Part shown: in pieces, positions 27,759-34,843 of the stretch
Layout: each line of letters starts with the position of its first letter
Position numbering within the stretch: position 1 is the first letter of the stretch
DNA from: Emticicia sp. CRIBPO
GTDB taxonomy: Bacteria > Bacteroidota > Bacteroidia > Cytophagales > Spirosomataceae
DNA length: 64,000 nucleotides
Direction: 5' to 3'
Assembly (NCBI RefSeq): GCF_009905725.1
Contig: NZ_JAAAKV010000010.1
Location: 1 to 64,000, forward strand
The notes under the pieces: model-generated
Database searches by the model: none
What the model was told of the DNA's origin: nothing
The model's input: only the letters and a program-made list of their open reading frames with translations
Translations under genes and position numbers: made by a program

Positions 27759-28316
27759 ATGGAAAACTATATTGGAGAAATAAAACTTTTTGCAGGGAAT
27801 TATGCACCCGTCAACTGGGCATTTTGTGATGGTTCATTACAAAGTATTGCAGAAAACACGGCATTATTTTCCTTATTGGGTACAACTTATGGTGGTGACG
27901 GTGTTACTACTTTTGCTTTGCCTGATCTCAGAGGACGTGTACCTGTAAATCAGGGAAGGTCTAACTCAGGGACCACTTATATCTTGGGTGAGGAGGCAGG
28001 TGTTGAGAATGTGACGCTTCTGAACAGCCAGATACCAGCTCATAATCATACTTTTAATGTCAGCACCAATGTGGGAACAAGCCCTTTGGTAAGTAATCAT
28101 TATTATTCAGCTCCCGTAGCTCCTACCGACCCGCCTTCTTCTAATAAAAGCATCGTATTTTATCAGCCGGATACAGCCGGAGAAGTAAAGTCAGTATTAA
28201 GACCCAATACCCTTACACTCACCGGGAGTAACATGCCTCACACAAATATGCAACCATATTTGGTTATTACCTATATCATAGCTCTTTACGGGATATATCC
28301 GAGTTTCAATGACTGA
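27759..28316 (+). CDS. Tail-collar homologue 3 (type C)
   Basis: The 185-residue product has CDGSLQSIAENTALFSLLGTTYGGDGV and the collar signature LPDLRGRVPVNQG. The middle holds HYYSAPVAPTDPPSSNKSIV and FYQPDTAGEVKS, shared only with the sixth gene. It begins 27 bases after gene 2 and ends the first block of three; a 319-base gap follows. Confidence 0.88.
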   Translation: MENYIGEIKLFAGNYAPVNWAFCDGSLQSIAENTALFSLLGTTYGGDGVTTFALPDLRGRVPVNQGRSNSGTTYILGEEAGVENVTLLNSQIPAHNHTFNVSTNVGTSPLVSNHYYSAPVAPTDPPSSNKSIVFYQPDTAGEVKSVLRPNTLTLTGSNMPHTNMQPYLVITYIIALYGIYPSFND

Positions 28317-28635
28317 CATTTTTAAGGACTCCGTCAAAATTGAATTACTGCTCTAAAGAGAAAGTAACTCTTATAGAGAATCGGGATCTTGTTCGATCAT
28401 TATGAAAATGATTTAACAACTTCCGGGATTTAATCTTGATTCCTTTTTATCCCGGCCTGCCGGTCGGGTGTGTCGGAGGGGTGTTGCGTATATTTAATAT
28501 GGTGTTTCTGGGCAGTCTGTTTCAGGATGTTGGAAAGAAGGGAGTTGCAGATATAGCTCATCTCCTTTTAACACAGTTTTTGCGACAACAGAACTTATCA
28601 ATTGGATTTTATTTTCAACCTTTAACTAATTAATT
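28317..28635. other. Spacer between the two collar-gene blocks
   Basis: No gene is supported here; a 65-codon frame at 28436-28633 has no recognisable features and runs into the leader. GC-rich CCCGGCCTGCCGGTCGGG near 28450 could form a small hairpin. The last bases contain ATTTTCAACCTTTAA (28611-28625), identical to 26565-26579 in front of the first block, which suggests the leader was copied with the genes and that a second promoter may lie here. Confidence 0.5.
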
Positions 28636-29199
28636 ATGGAACCATTTATAGGAGAAATCCGACCCATGGCTATTAAGTTTGCTCCCATTGGTTATCTGCT
28701 TTGTGATGGTAGTGAACTGCCTGTTTCCCGGTTTCAAGCCCTGTTTGCCGTTATCGGTAATTCTTACGGAGGCAATGGACAAACAACTTTTAAATTGCCT
28801 AATCTTGCTGGAAAGGTAGTTGTAAACCAGGGTCAATTGATCGGTGGAGATAACTATACCTTTGCAAAAGAGGGTGGGCTGTCCGATGTGACACTGACAA
28901 CAAATGAAGTTCCCACCCATGGTCATAGCAGCCAGGGAGCCTCGATTGAAGCTGTGAATAAGTTGCTTAAGGTGCCGACTCCATCTAATACTTATCTCTC
29001 TAATGCGGTGGCCAAGCCTACATCGGATTCTTCTTCTGGAGTATTGGGAAGAGCTTATTCCAATACTGGTGCCAACAAGGCCCTCGGAGCTAATACTTTG
29101 TCGCTTAGCGGAGGGTCTCAGGCTCATACCAATATGATGCCTTCCCTTGTGATCAATTATTGTATTGCGTATGAAGGTATTTTCCCTCAAAAATCTTAA
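28636..29199 (+). CDS. Tail-collar homologue 4 (type A copy)
   Basis: The 187-residue product begins MEPFIGEIRPMAIKFAPIGY and has the same length and segment order as gene 1, including YLSNAVAKP and SSGVLGRAYSNTGAN and the end NMMPSLVINYCIAYEGIFP. It opens the second three-gene block. As in the others there is no signal peptide and no phage context. Confidence 0.88.
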   Translation: MEPFIGEIRPMAIKFAPIGYLLCDGSELPVSRFQALFAVIGNSYGGNGQTTFKLPNLAGKVVVNQGQLIGGDNYTFAKEGGLSDVTLTTNEVPTHGHSSQGASIEAVNKLLKVPTPSNTYLSNAVAKPTSDSSSGVLGRAYSNTGANKALGANTLSLSGGSQAHTNMMPSLVINYCIAYEGIFPQKS

Positions 29200-29208
29200 T
29201 TAAAAAAT

Positions 29209-29751
29209 ATGGAAAATTTATTAGGAGAAATCAGGGTTTTCGGATTTGGGGTTATTCCCAAAGGATGGTTTACATGTGCAGGCCAGACCCTGGCAGTTAA
29301 TCAGTACCAGGCACTTTTTTCATTACTCGGAACCTCCTTCGGAGGAGATGGAGTCAATAATTTTAAACTTCCTGATTACAGGGGGGTAGTTGGTTTATCT
29401 ACTGGTCCGGGATTTGATTTTGGTAAACCACTCGGTCAGCCAGTTGTTTCATTGACAGTACCCCAGCTCGCATCGCATAATCACCTGGTAGGCGTCAACG
29501 AAGATATGGGGAATGACATATTGAAAGATGGAGATGATTATCCGGCTCAGATGTCAGTTTTTGTAAGTAACCCTCAATCGCAGAAATATGCTGTTAAAGG
29601 GTTTGTTAATAATCCTGGAAATACATTGATTCCGTTGGCTCCGGATACCATCGGAATATCCGGAGGAGGGCAGCCTCATGCCAACCTGCAGCCGTATCTG
29701 ACATTGAATGTTTGCATAGCCTGGCAGGGAATTTATCCGTCAAGACCATAA
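29209..29751 (+). CDS. Tail-collar homologue 5 (type B copy)
   Basis: The 180-residue product begins MENLLGEIRVFGFGVIPKGW and pairs with gene 2: both carry GNDILKDGDDYPAQMSVF-type and SNPQSQKYAV segments and end in PYLTLNVCIAWQGIYPSRP-like sequence. It is 9 bases after gene 4, a tighter spacing than in the first block. The collar signature LPDYRG is slightly altered. Confidence 0.88.
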   Translation: MENLLGEIRVFGFGVIPKGWFTCAGQTLAVNQYQALFSLLGTSFGGDGVNNFKLPDYRGVVGLSTGPGFDFGKPLGQPVVSLTVPQLASHNHLVGVNEDMGNDILKDGDDYPAQMSVFVSNPQSQKYAVKGFVNNPGNTLIPLAPDTIGISGGGQPHANLQPYLTLNVCIAWQGIYPSRP

Positions 29752-29771
29752 CCGATTAAATTAAATTAACT

Positions 29772-30326
29772 ATGGATAATTACGTAGGTGAAATTAGAAT
29801 TTTTGCGGGCAACTTTGCCCCTGTAGGCTGGGCCCCATGCGATGGCCGTCTATTGAGTATTGCTGAATATGAAGTTTTGTTTAATTTATTCGGAACAATT
29901 TACGGGGGAGACGGACAGCATACGTTTGGCTTGCCTGATCTTCGGGGAAGAGTAGTTGTTAATGCTGGAACAGCTTCTTATGGAGGTCAGTATAATTTAG
30001 GAGTTCCGGGCGGGCAGGAACGGGTAACCCTGAAGATTACGGAGATGCCTCAGCACAACCACAATTTTATGGTCAGTACCATGGAGGGAAATAGTACTAC
30101 TGCCGGGAATTTCTATTATGGAGCACCCGTTGCACCTGCAGACCCGCCTTCTGCTAATAAACAAATCGTATTTTATCAACCGGATACTGCAGGAGAAGTA
30201 AAATCCACTTTTATGGCAAGTACCATTCAGCCTGTAGGCGGAAACTTACCTCATGAAAACAGGCAACCGTATTTACCTATTACATACATTGTAGCTTTAA
30301 ACGGTATTTACCCTTCGCCTTCATAA
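29772..30326 (+). CDS. Tail-collar homologue 6 (type C copy)
   Basis: The 184-residue product begins MDNYVGEIRIFAGNFAPVGW and pairs with gene 3 through FYYGAPVAPADPPSANKQIV and FYQPDTAGEVKS. The collar signature LPDLRGRVVVNAG is intact. The formyltransferase gene begins 15 bases after its stop, so the collar genes and that enzyme are probably one transcript. Confidence 0.88.
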   Translation: MDNYVGEIRIFAGNFAPVGWAPCDGRLLSIAEYEVLFNLFGTIYGGDGQHTFGLPDLRGRVVVNAGTASYGGQYNLGVPGGQERVTLKITEMPQHNHNFMVSTMEGNSTTAGNFYYGAPVAPADPPSANKQIVFYQPDTAGEVKSTFMASTIQPVGGNLPHENRQPYLPITYIVALNGIYPSPS

Positions 30327-30341
30327 TACGGTTAATCATAA

Positions 30342-31256
30342 ATGAAAATAGGTATTATTTCAAGTGCCGAATATGGCATCCCTTTGTTGCAACTGTTAAA
30401 AAGTAATGGAATCACGGCATCTGTTTTTACAGATGCCGCTTTTATTGAACAATCTGCTGCTATCAGGCACTTTTGTCAGATGGCCGGAATACCTGAAACG
30501 TCAGGGAGGCAGAGCGATCTCTATGACTGGCTTAGAGCAGAAAAACCGGATATGGTGTTTATGATGGGATATGCTCATCTGGTAGATCCCGGAAAACTGT
30601 CGCATACACTTTCTCAACATTTCTATAATATTCATTTCGGAGCTCTTCCGCATTTCAGAGGGCCGCAGCCTGTATTCTGGCAGCTTAAATTGGGCGAATC
30701 TTTCCTGACAACCACTATTCACCGGATTAACCATAAATTTGATGACGGAGGTATTGTCTGGCAAAAAAAAATAGCGAGAGCACCTCACCATAGTTATGGT
30801 GTGGTACATACTTTATTGGGGCAGATATCTTTGGAGGGTGTTGTTTTTCTGATTTCCTGTTTTATGAATAAGAAGGAAATAATGGAAGTGGAACAGGATC
30901 AGGCTAAAGGTAAATACTACAAAAGACCGCGGTTAAAAGATATACAGATTAACTGGGGTATTATGGCAGCTGAAGAAATTGTTAACCTGGTTCAGGCCTG
31001 TAATCCCTGGAATAAAGGGGCCAGTACTTTTTTTCAGGGAAATGAAATTAAGATTATTGATGCTGAAGTTCAATCAGGTTCTTATGAAGGGATAGGAATC
31101 TCTCCTGGCCGGATTATGAACGCCGGTAAAACCCTGGACGTACTTTGCTCAGATGGTAAGTTATTATCTCTTCATATGTTGAATGTTAACGGGATATTTT
31201 ATCCCGCGAGACACTCCCCTTTTATCGGGCTTATTGTTGGTCATCAATTTATTTAA
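30342..31256 (+). CDS. Formyltransferase-family protein (Fmt/ArnA-like)
   Basis: The 304-residue product has an N-terminal formyltransferase domain with the active-site sequence NIHFGALPHFRGPQPVFWQL (Asn and His of the family) and the later Asp in HKFDDGGIVW. A C-terminal domain like that of methionyl-tRNA formyltransferase follows (ACNPWNKGAS near residue 230). The family moves a formyl group from 10-formyl-tetrahydrofolate to an amine. It is unlikely to be the housekeeping Fmt, because no def gene is adjacent and it lies in the accessory operon. The acceptor could be a sugar, the peptide or a collar protein; none is shown. Confidence 0.82.
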   Translation: MKIGIISSAEYGIPLLQLLKSNGITASVFTDAAFIEQSAAIRHFCQMAGIPETSGRQSDLYDWLRAEKPDMVFMMGYAHLVDPGKLSHTLSQHFYNIHFGALPHFRGPQPVFWQLKLGESFLTTTIHRINHKFDDGGIVWQKKIARAPHHSYGVVHTLLGQISLEGVVFLISCFMNKKEIMEVEQDQAKGKYYKRPRLKDIQINWGIMAAEEIVNLVQACNPWNKGASTFFQGNEIKIIDAEVQSGSYEGIGISPGRIMNAGKTLDVLCSDGKLLSLHMLNVNGIFYPARHSPFIGLIVGHQFI

Positions 31257-31264
31257 ACTGATGA

Positions 31265-31301
31265 GTTCCACAAAAAAAAACGACGGTTTTTTTTGTGGAA
31301 C
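31265..31301. promoter_or_regulatory. 15-base-pair hairpin before the candidate precursor peptide
   Basis: GTTCCACAAAAAAAA and its exact reverse complement TTTTTTTTGTGGAAC are separated by 7 bases. The hairpin begins 9 bases after the formyltransferase stop and ends 41 bases before the peptide ATG. The A and T runs are part of the stem, so it may act as a terminator/attenuator or as a stabilising mRNA end that lets the small gene be expressed differently. Confidence 0.65.
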
Positions 31302-31342
31302 CAATGAAAGAATGTATTTTCGTATATAAAAAAATATTAGCA

Positions 31343-31513
31343 ATGGAAATTGAAAATAAAGATTTTAGTGAAGAGTTTGAGTCATCTCCCAAAAAACAAT
31401 GGACTAAGCCTGAATGTGAAATAATAGGGAAAGATAGGATCAACGCAGGATCTATTTCCTTTGTTGCGGAAGGAGCCAAGTCTACTTTTGGCCTTCCTGG
31501 AGCAGGATCCTGA
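31343..31513 (+). CDS. Candidate lasso-type RiPP precursor peptide
   Basis: A 56-residue frame starting at the ATG at 31343; an in-frame ATG at 31304 would add 13 residues. The leader contains KKQWTKPECEIIGK, close to the paeninodin-type leader pattern, with Trp20-x-x-Pro23 in place of Tyr-x-x-Pro. The core could start at Ala35 or Gly36 (AGSISFVAEGAKS ...), giving a 9- or 8-residue ring closed on Glu43, both within known lasso ring sizes. The C-terminus is Gly-Ala-Gly-Ser, ending in Ser as in lasso peptides phosphorylated by HPrK-like kinases. The Thr usually at position -2 is missing (Ile or Asn). The sulfotransferase and kinase genes converge on it from the right. Confidence 0.62.
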   Translation: MEIENKDFSEEFESSPKKQWTKPECEIIGKDRINAGSISFVAEGAKSTFGLPGAGS

Positions 31514-31524
31514 AGTCTGGTAGC

Positions 31525-32385
31525 TTATAACATGTAACCCAGGGTTTTCATAACCTCAGAATGCTGTGTCCAGATAGCGGATACCTGGTGTTTGTTTAAC
31601 TCCTGCTGCCAGTTATTTGCTTTTCCATTTCTGAAAAAAGATTTGCATTGGAGTGTTTTTTCAGAAAAGCCTAATATTTTCTCCTGGCCTTTTAGCTTTG
31701 TAAATTGACTTGCATCAATGGCTCTTATTATTTTATCTTTTGGAAATACAATTCCGGATTTTTTAAGAATATAAGTAAAGAACCTTAAAGGGTCATTTAT
31801 CAGATCTTCATATCTTATTAGGTGAACTGGAAAGTCTGGCCCAGACATCCAGCTATTCACATGTCCGCTCCAGTCGAAAAGTAATTGTTCAGTTTGCGAG
31901 TAGTTATTTAAATTATTCTCTTGTAAAGCAAAACAGGCTTTTTTATTATTCATTAATTCAATTGCTTCATCGATCGTGGATGAATTATGGTTGGCCAGCG
32001 AAGCTGCGATGTCCAACGGATTCCGTACGATATAAATGGCACAATGGGTACTTTCCGAAGGGATAATGGGGCGATTTTGGGTATTGCTGGAATAGGCATC
32101 ATGAATTTTAAAATAGAACTTTTCCTGCAGGTTGTTCTCAGGAAGACAGGAGTAAGCTTCAGGAAGTAATATTTTTGTCTCTTCATTTGTTAAGAGAGTA
32201 GAATCCAAATCAGTTTGATCTTTCAAAAAAAGTCTGGAGGAAAATATGCCATTAGTTACCAGATCGTTGATATCAACTTTTCCATCATTGTGCAGAGCCG
32301 TTAAAAAAGCTCTAAACCATGTATTGCCACTTTTAGGATAAGAGGCAAGCCAGATGATTCTTTTTTTAGATTTATTTATTTTCAT
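31525..32385 (-). CDS. Sulfotransferase family protein
   Basis: The 286-residue product uses PAPS to sulfate an acceptor. The 5'-phosphosulfate loop YPKSGNTW is at residues 16-23, the 3'-phosphate site is IYIVRNPLDIAASLANH near 118-134, and a C-terminal FFRNGKANNW matches the RKGxxGDW motif. KIHDAY carries the likely catalytic His. Its start overlaps the end of the HPrK-like gene by 4 bases (ATGA), so the two are translationally coupled. The acceptor is unknown; a hydroxyl on the candidate peptide is one possibility. Confidence 0.88.
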   Translation of the reverse strand: MKINKSKKRIIWLASYPKSGNTWFRAFLTALHNDGKVDINDLVTNGIFSSRLFLKDQTDLDSTLLTNEETKILLPEAYSCLPENNLQEKFYFKIHDAYSSNTQNRPIIPSESTHCAIYIVRNPLDIAASLANHNSSTIDEAIELMNNKKACFALQENNLNNYSQTEQLLFDWSGHVNSWMSGPDFPVHLIRYEDLINDPLRFFTYILKKSGIVFPKDKIIRAIDASQFTKLKGQEKILGFSEKTLQCKSFFRNGKANNWQQELNKHQVSAIWTQHSEVMKTLGYML

Positions 32386-33284
32386 CTTAGCCTTTCTAAA
32401 ATCTTTTGTGAAATATCCTTAAGAGTATTAGTGCTGTAAGGACTTTCTACGAGATGGACAGAGGTTGATGCTGAGAGTTTCGATGCTATCGAAAAATGAA
32501 GTGCCCTTTTTTGCATTGCATTCATTTGAAGTGAACGATAGGTGTTTTTCTGGATGGCCTTAAAGGCATTCGTATCAGTCAGAGGTTTTACTTCCGTTTT
32601 TCGGGCCTGGTTCTTTCTTTCTAAAAAGAAAACTGATTTTATTGGCAGAGCTTCTATTGAAAAAGTATTATGGAAAAATCTTCTGTACTTCGGCAGCGAA
32701 TCCCTGACTCTTTCGCTTTCAGGTAGTTTTTCTAATCCGGTTTTATCAAAACTATCCACCCAAAGTTTTGCCATGGGATAACTGGCTACCGCCATCATCT
32801 GATTCTGTTCCCCTGATTTGAGTACGCAAACATCATCTGTAAACAAAGGGTATCCCTCCAGTGAAAGTGCTGTGGCCAATGTGGACTTCCCGGCTCCGCT
32901 TTCTCCGCAGAATAAAACGACTCCGTCTTTATAATGAACTCCCGATGCGTGAAATGGGATCAGGTCTCTTTGATGCAATACCGCCGCCATGGCATTGCTT
33001 AGCAGAAACAACCGCAGTGTCTTTTGTTCCGCACCGGGCAGTGGCTCCACAATGATGTCAGTTCCGTTGGCTACATAGTAATTGGCGGTGTTCATGAATT
33101 TAAGCAGGTATTCGTCGGGACTCATGGATACCCGGACTTTGTGCACGACATTTTCGCCGGTTAAAGCTTCCGGTGTTTTGCCCAGACGGATGGTGACTTC
33201 CGGTGTGTCGAACTCAAAAGGTAGAAGTTCGGGAAACTCTATTTCTGACGCAATATGCAGACCGTATCCCCAATAATGGTACAT
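32382..33284 (-). CDS. HPr-kinase-like protein, candidate lasso peptide kinase
   Basis: The 300-residue product has an N-terminal alpha/beta domain without known motif and an HprK-type kinase domain: His112 in LIPFHASGV, the P-loop GESGAGKS at 127-134 and FTDDVCVL at 148-155 with the two metal-binding acids. It is not the HprK of sugar control: the N-terminal DRTGG-like domain is missing and no PTS genes are near. Similar enzymes (ThcoK, PadeK) phosphorylate the C-terminal Ser of lasso peptides. It is the first gene of a two-gene minus-strand operon with a shared element 84 bases upstream. Confidence 0.8.
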   Translation of the reverse strand: MYHYWGYGLHIASEIEFPELLPFEFDTPEVTIRLGKTPEALTGENVVHKVRVSMSPDEYLLKFMNTANYYVANGTDIIVEPLPGAEQKTLRLFLLSNAMAAVLHQRDLIPFHASGVHYKDGVVLFCGESGAGKSTLATALSLEGYPLFTDDVCVLKSGEQNQMMAVASYPMAKLWVDSFDKTGLEKLPESERVRDSLPKYRRFFHNTFSIEALPIKSVFFLERKNQARKTEVKPLTDTNAFKAIQKNTYRSLQMNAMQKRALHFSIASKLSASTSVHLVESPYSTNTLKDISQKILERLR

Positions 33285-33368
33285 AATAAGGAGGTTATGT
33301 TATTATTGCAATATACGAATAATCGCGACGTATAGTTGATACTTTAGTCAGTTTGTTTTTAAAAATTG

Positions 33369-33383
33369 ATTAAACGGTAGTAA
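33369..33383 (-). promoter_or_regulatory. Shared 15-base element upstream of the HPrK-like gene
   Basis: On the minus strand it reads TTACTACCGTTTAAT, identical to 26492-26506 and nearly the same distance (84 versus 83 bases) before the start codon. I infer a binding site of a common regulator. Confidence 0.55.
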
Positions 33384-33429
33384 TCAAAATCGTGAAGAAA
33401 GGAAGATGTGAAGGTGTGTTTGTGCGAAG

Positions 33430-34170
33430 TTACTGGTTCCAGATTTCCCAGGCTTTTTCCGCCTGGTATACCAGCATCTGATAGCCGTTGATTACCCGGG
33501 CCCCTTTTTCAAGCCCTTTTTTCATGAAAAGGGTCTCCTCAGGATTGTAAACGAGGTCGTATAAATAGTGTTCCGGAGTCAGAGCTTCATAGTTGATGTC
33601 AGGACACTGATCAATGTTGGGGTAAGTGCCTACAGGAGAGCAATTAATAATAAGATGGTACTCTTTGATCAAGTCTTTTGCTTCTTCATAAGAGATGGAT
33701 GTTTCTGAGCTTTTTCGGGAAACGATCTTGTAGTCGATCCCAAGGTCTTCAAGAGCCACAACCACGGCTTTTGCCGCTCCGCCGAAACCAAGTACCAGGG
33801 CCTTAAACCCGCTATTTAAACCCGGAATAAATTCTTCCAGGGATTTACGGAATCCGAAGTAATCAGAATTATATCCTGCTAACTGTCCATCTTCCTGAAT
33901 TTTGATCACATTTACAGCCCCGATGCGGGCCGCAGAAGGGTCAATAAAATCCAGGAAAGGAATGACGTTTTGTTTATGAGGAATGGTAACGTTCAGCCCT
34001 TTAAGGTCAGGAGAGTTTTGAATTAAAGGAAGAAGTTCGTTGTAATCTTCCATCTCAAAAAGCTCATACGCATGGGTCGAAGACAGTCCTGTCCGTTCAA
34101 ATTTTTCACTGAAATATTTCTTCGAGAAGGAATGTGTCAGAGGAAACCCGATCAGTCCGAACTTTTTCAT
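33430..34170 (-). CDS. aroE: Shikimate dehydrogenase
   Basis: The 246-residue product reduces 3-dehydroshikimate with NADPH in aromatic amino acid synthesis. It has PLTHSFSKKYF with the shikimate-binding serines, NVTIPHK with the catalytic Lys, and a Rossmann loop GFGGAAKAV, then YNPEETLF and NGYQMLVYQ near the end. It is slightly shorter than the E. coli enzyme, as usual in Bacteroidota. It lies 3 bases after the DedA gene and is the last gene of the comA-dedA-aroE operon. Confidence 0.95.
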   Translation of the reverse strand: MKKFGLIGFPLTHSFSKKYFSEKFERTGLSSTHAYELFEMEDYNELLPLIQNSPDLKGLNVTIPHKQNVIPFLDFIDPSAARIGAVNVIKIQEDGQLAGYNSDYFGFRKSLEEFIPGLNSGFKALVLGFGGAAKAVVVALEDLGIDYKIVSRKSSETSISYEEAKDLIKEYHLIINCSPVGTYPNIDQCPDINYEALTPEHYLYDLVYNPEETLFMKKGLEKGARVINGYQMLVYQAEKAWEIWNQ

Positions 34171-34173
34171 TAC

Positions 34174-34833
34174 TTATCCTGCGATGTCTTTTTTATCAAT
34201 AAATTTGTACTTGATGATACCCCAGATCATCGGGGCAACAGAGATGAATACGATAGTGAGCACCACTTTCTCAAAATTAGCTTTGATAAACTCATTATTG
34301 CCCAGGAAATAACCCAGTAAAGTGATACTGCTGACCCATATAACGGCTCCGATAAAACAGTAAGTAATATACCTGACGTACTTCATACTGCCGGCTCCGG
34401 CTACAAAAGGGGCGATTGTACGGATAATCGGCATAAAGCGGGCAAGGATAACCGCTTTACCTCCATGTTTTTCGTAAAATTGCTCTGTTTGGGTGATGTA
34501 TTCTCTTTTGAGGAAAAGAATCTTATCCTTTGACTTGATGAGTTCACTGAACTTATGGCCCACAAAATAATTGACATTATCACCGAGTAATGCGGCAAGA
34601 ATCAGCAGTGGGATGATGATGGCAACATCGAGTTTTCCGGTGGTTGAGGCCAGGAGACCGGTAGCAAACAACAATGAATCACCAGGAAGAAAAGGCATTA
34701 CAATGAGGCCTGTTTCCACAAAAATGATCAAAAATAAAATAGCATACGTAAGCTTATCGTATTCGCTCAAAAAGCCCTGAAGTGTAGTCAAAGGATCTTT
34801 GAGGAAATCCAGAAGAAACTGAATAAATTCCAT
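34174..34833 (-). CDS. DedA family membrane protein
   Basis: The 219-residue product has about five membrane helices and the DedA/SNARE-associated pattern: FVETGLIVMPFLPGDSLLFATG near residue 42, and the basic FARFMPIIRTIAPFVAGAGSM at about 130-150. Members work in flipping undecaprenyl phosphate or other phospholipids across the inner membrane. It sits 10 bases after the comA-like gene and 3 bases before aroE. Confidence 0.92.
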   Translation of the reverse strand: MEFIQFLLDFLKDPLTTLQGFLSEYDKLTYAILFLIIFVETGLIVMPFLPGDSLLFATGLLASTTGKLDVAIIIPLLILAALLGDNVNYFVGHKFSELIKSKDKILFLKREYITQTEQFYEKHGGKAVILARFMPIIRTIAPFVAGAGSMKYVRYITYCFIGAVIWVSSITLLGYFLGNNEFIKANFEKVVLTIVFISVAPMIWGIIKYKFIDKKDIAG

Positions 34834-34843
34834 AATATTAGTT

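Noticed and set aside
28436-28633. 65-codon frame between the collar blocks
   Set aside because: No recognisable sequence features, runs into the duplicated leader and has no convincing start signal.
26590-30326. A prophage or phage-tail-like particle because of six 'tail collar' genes
   Set aside because: No capsid, portal, terminase, sheath, baseplate, lysis or integrase gene is present, and the genes are six copies of a single family next to RiPP-type enzymes.
32382-33284. HPr kinase/phosphatase of sugar control
   Set aside because: The N-terminal domain of HprK is missing and no HPr or PTS genes are near; the setting favours a peptide kinase.
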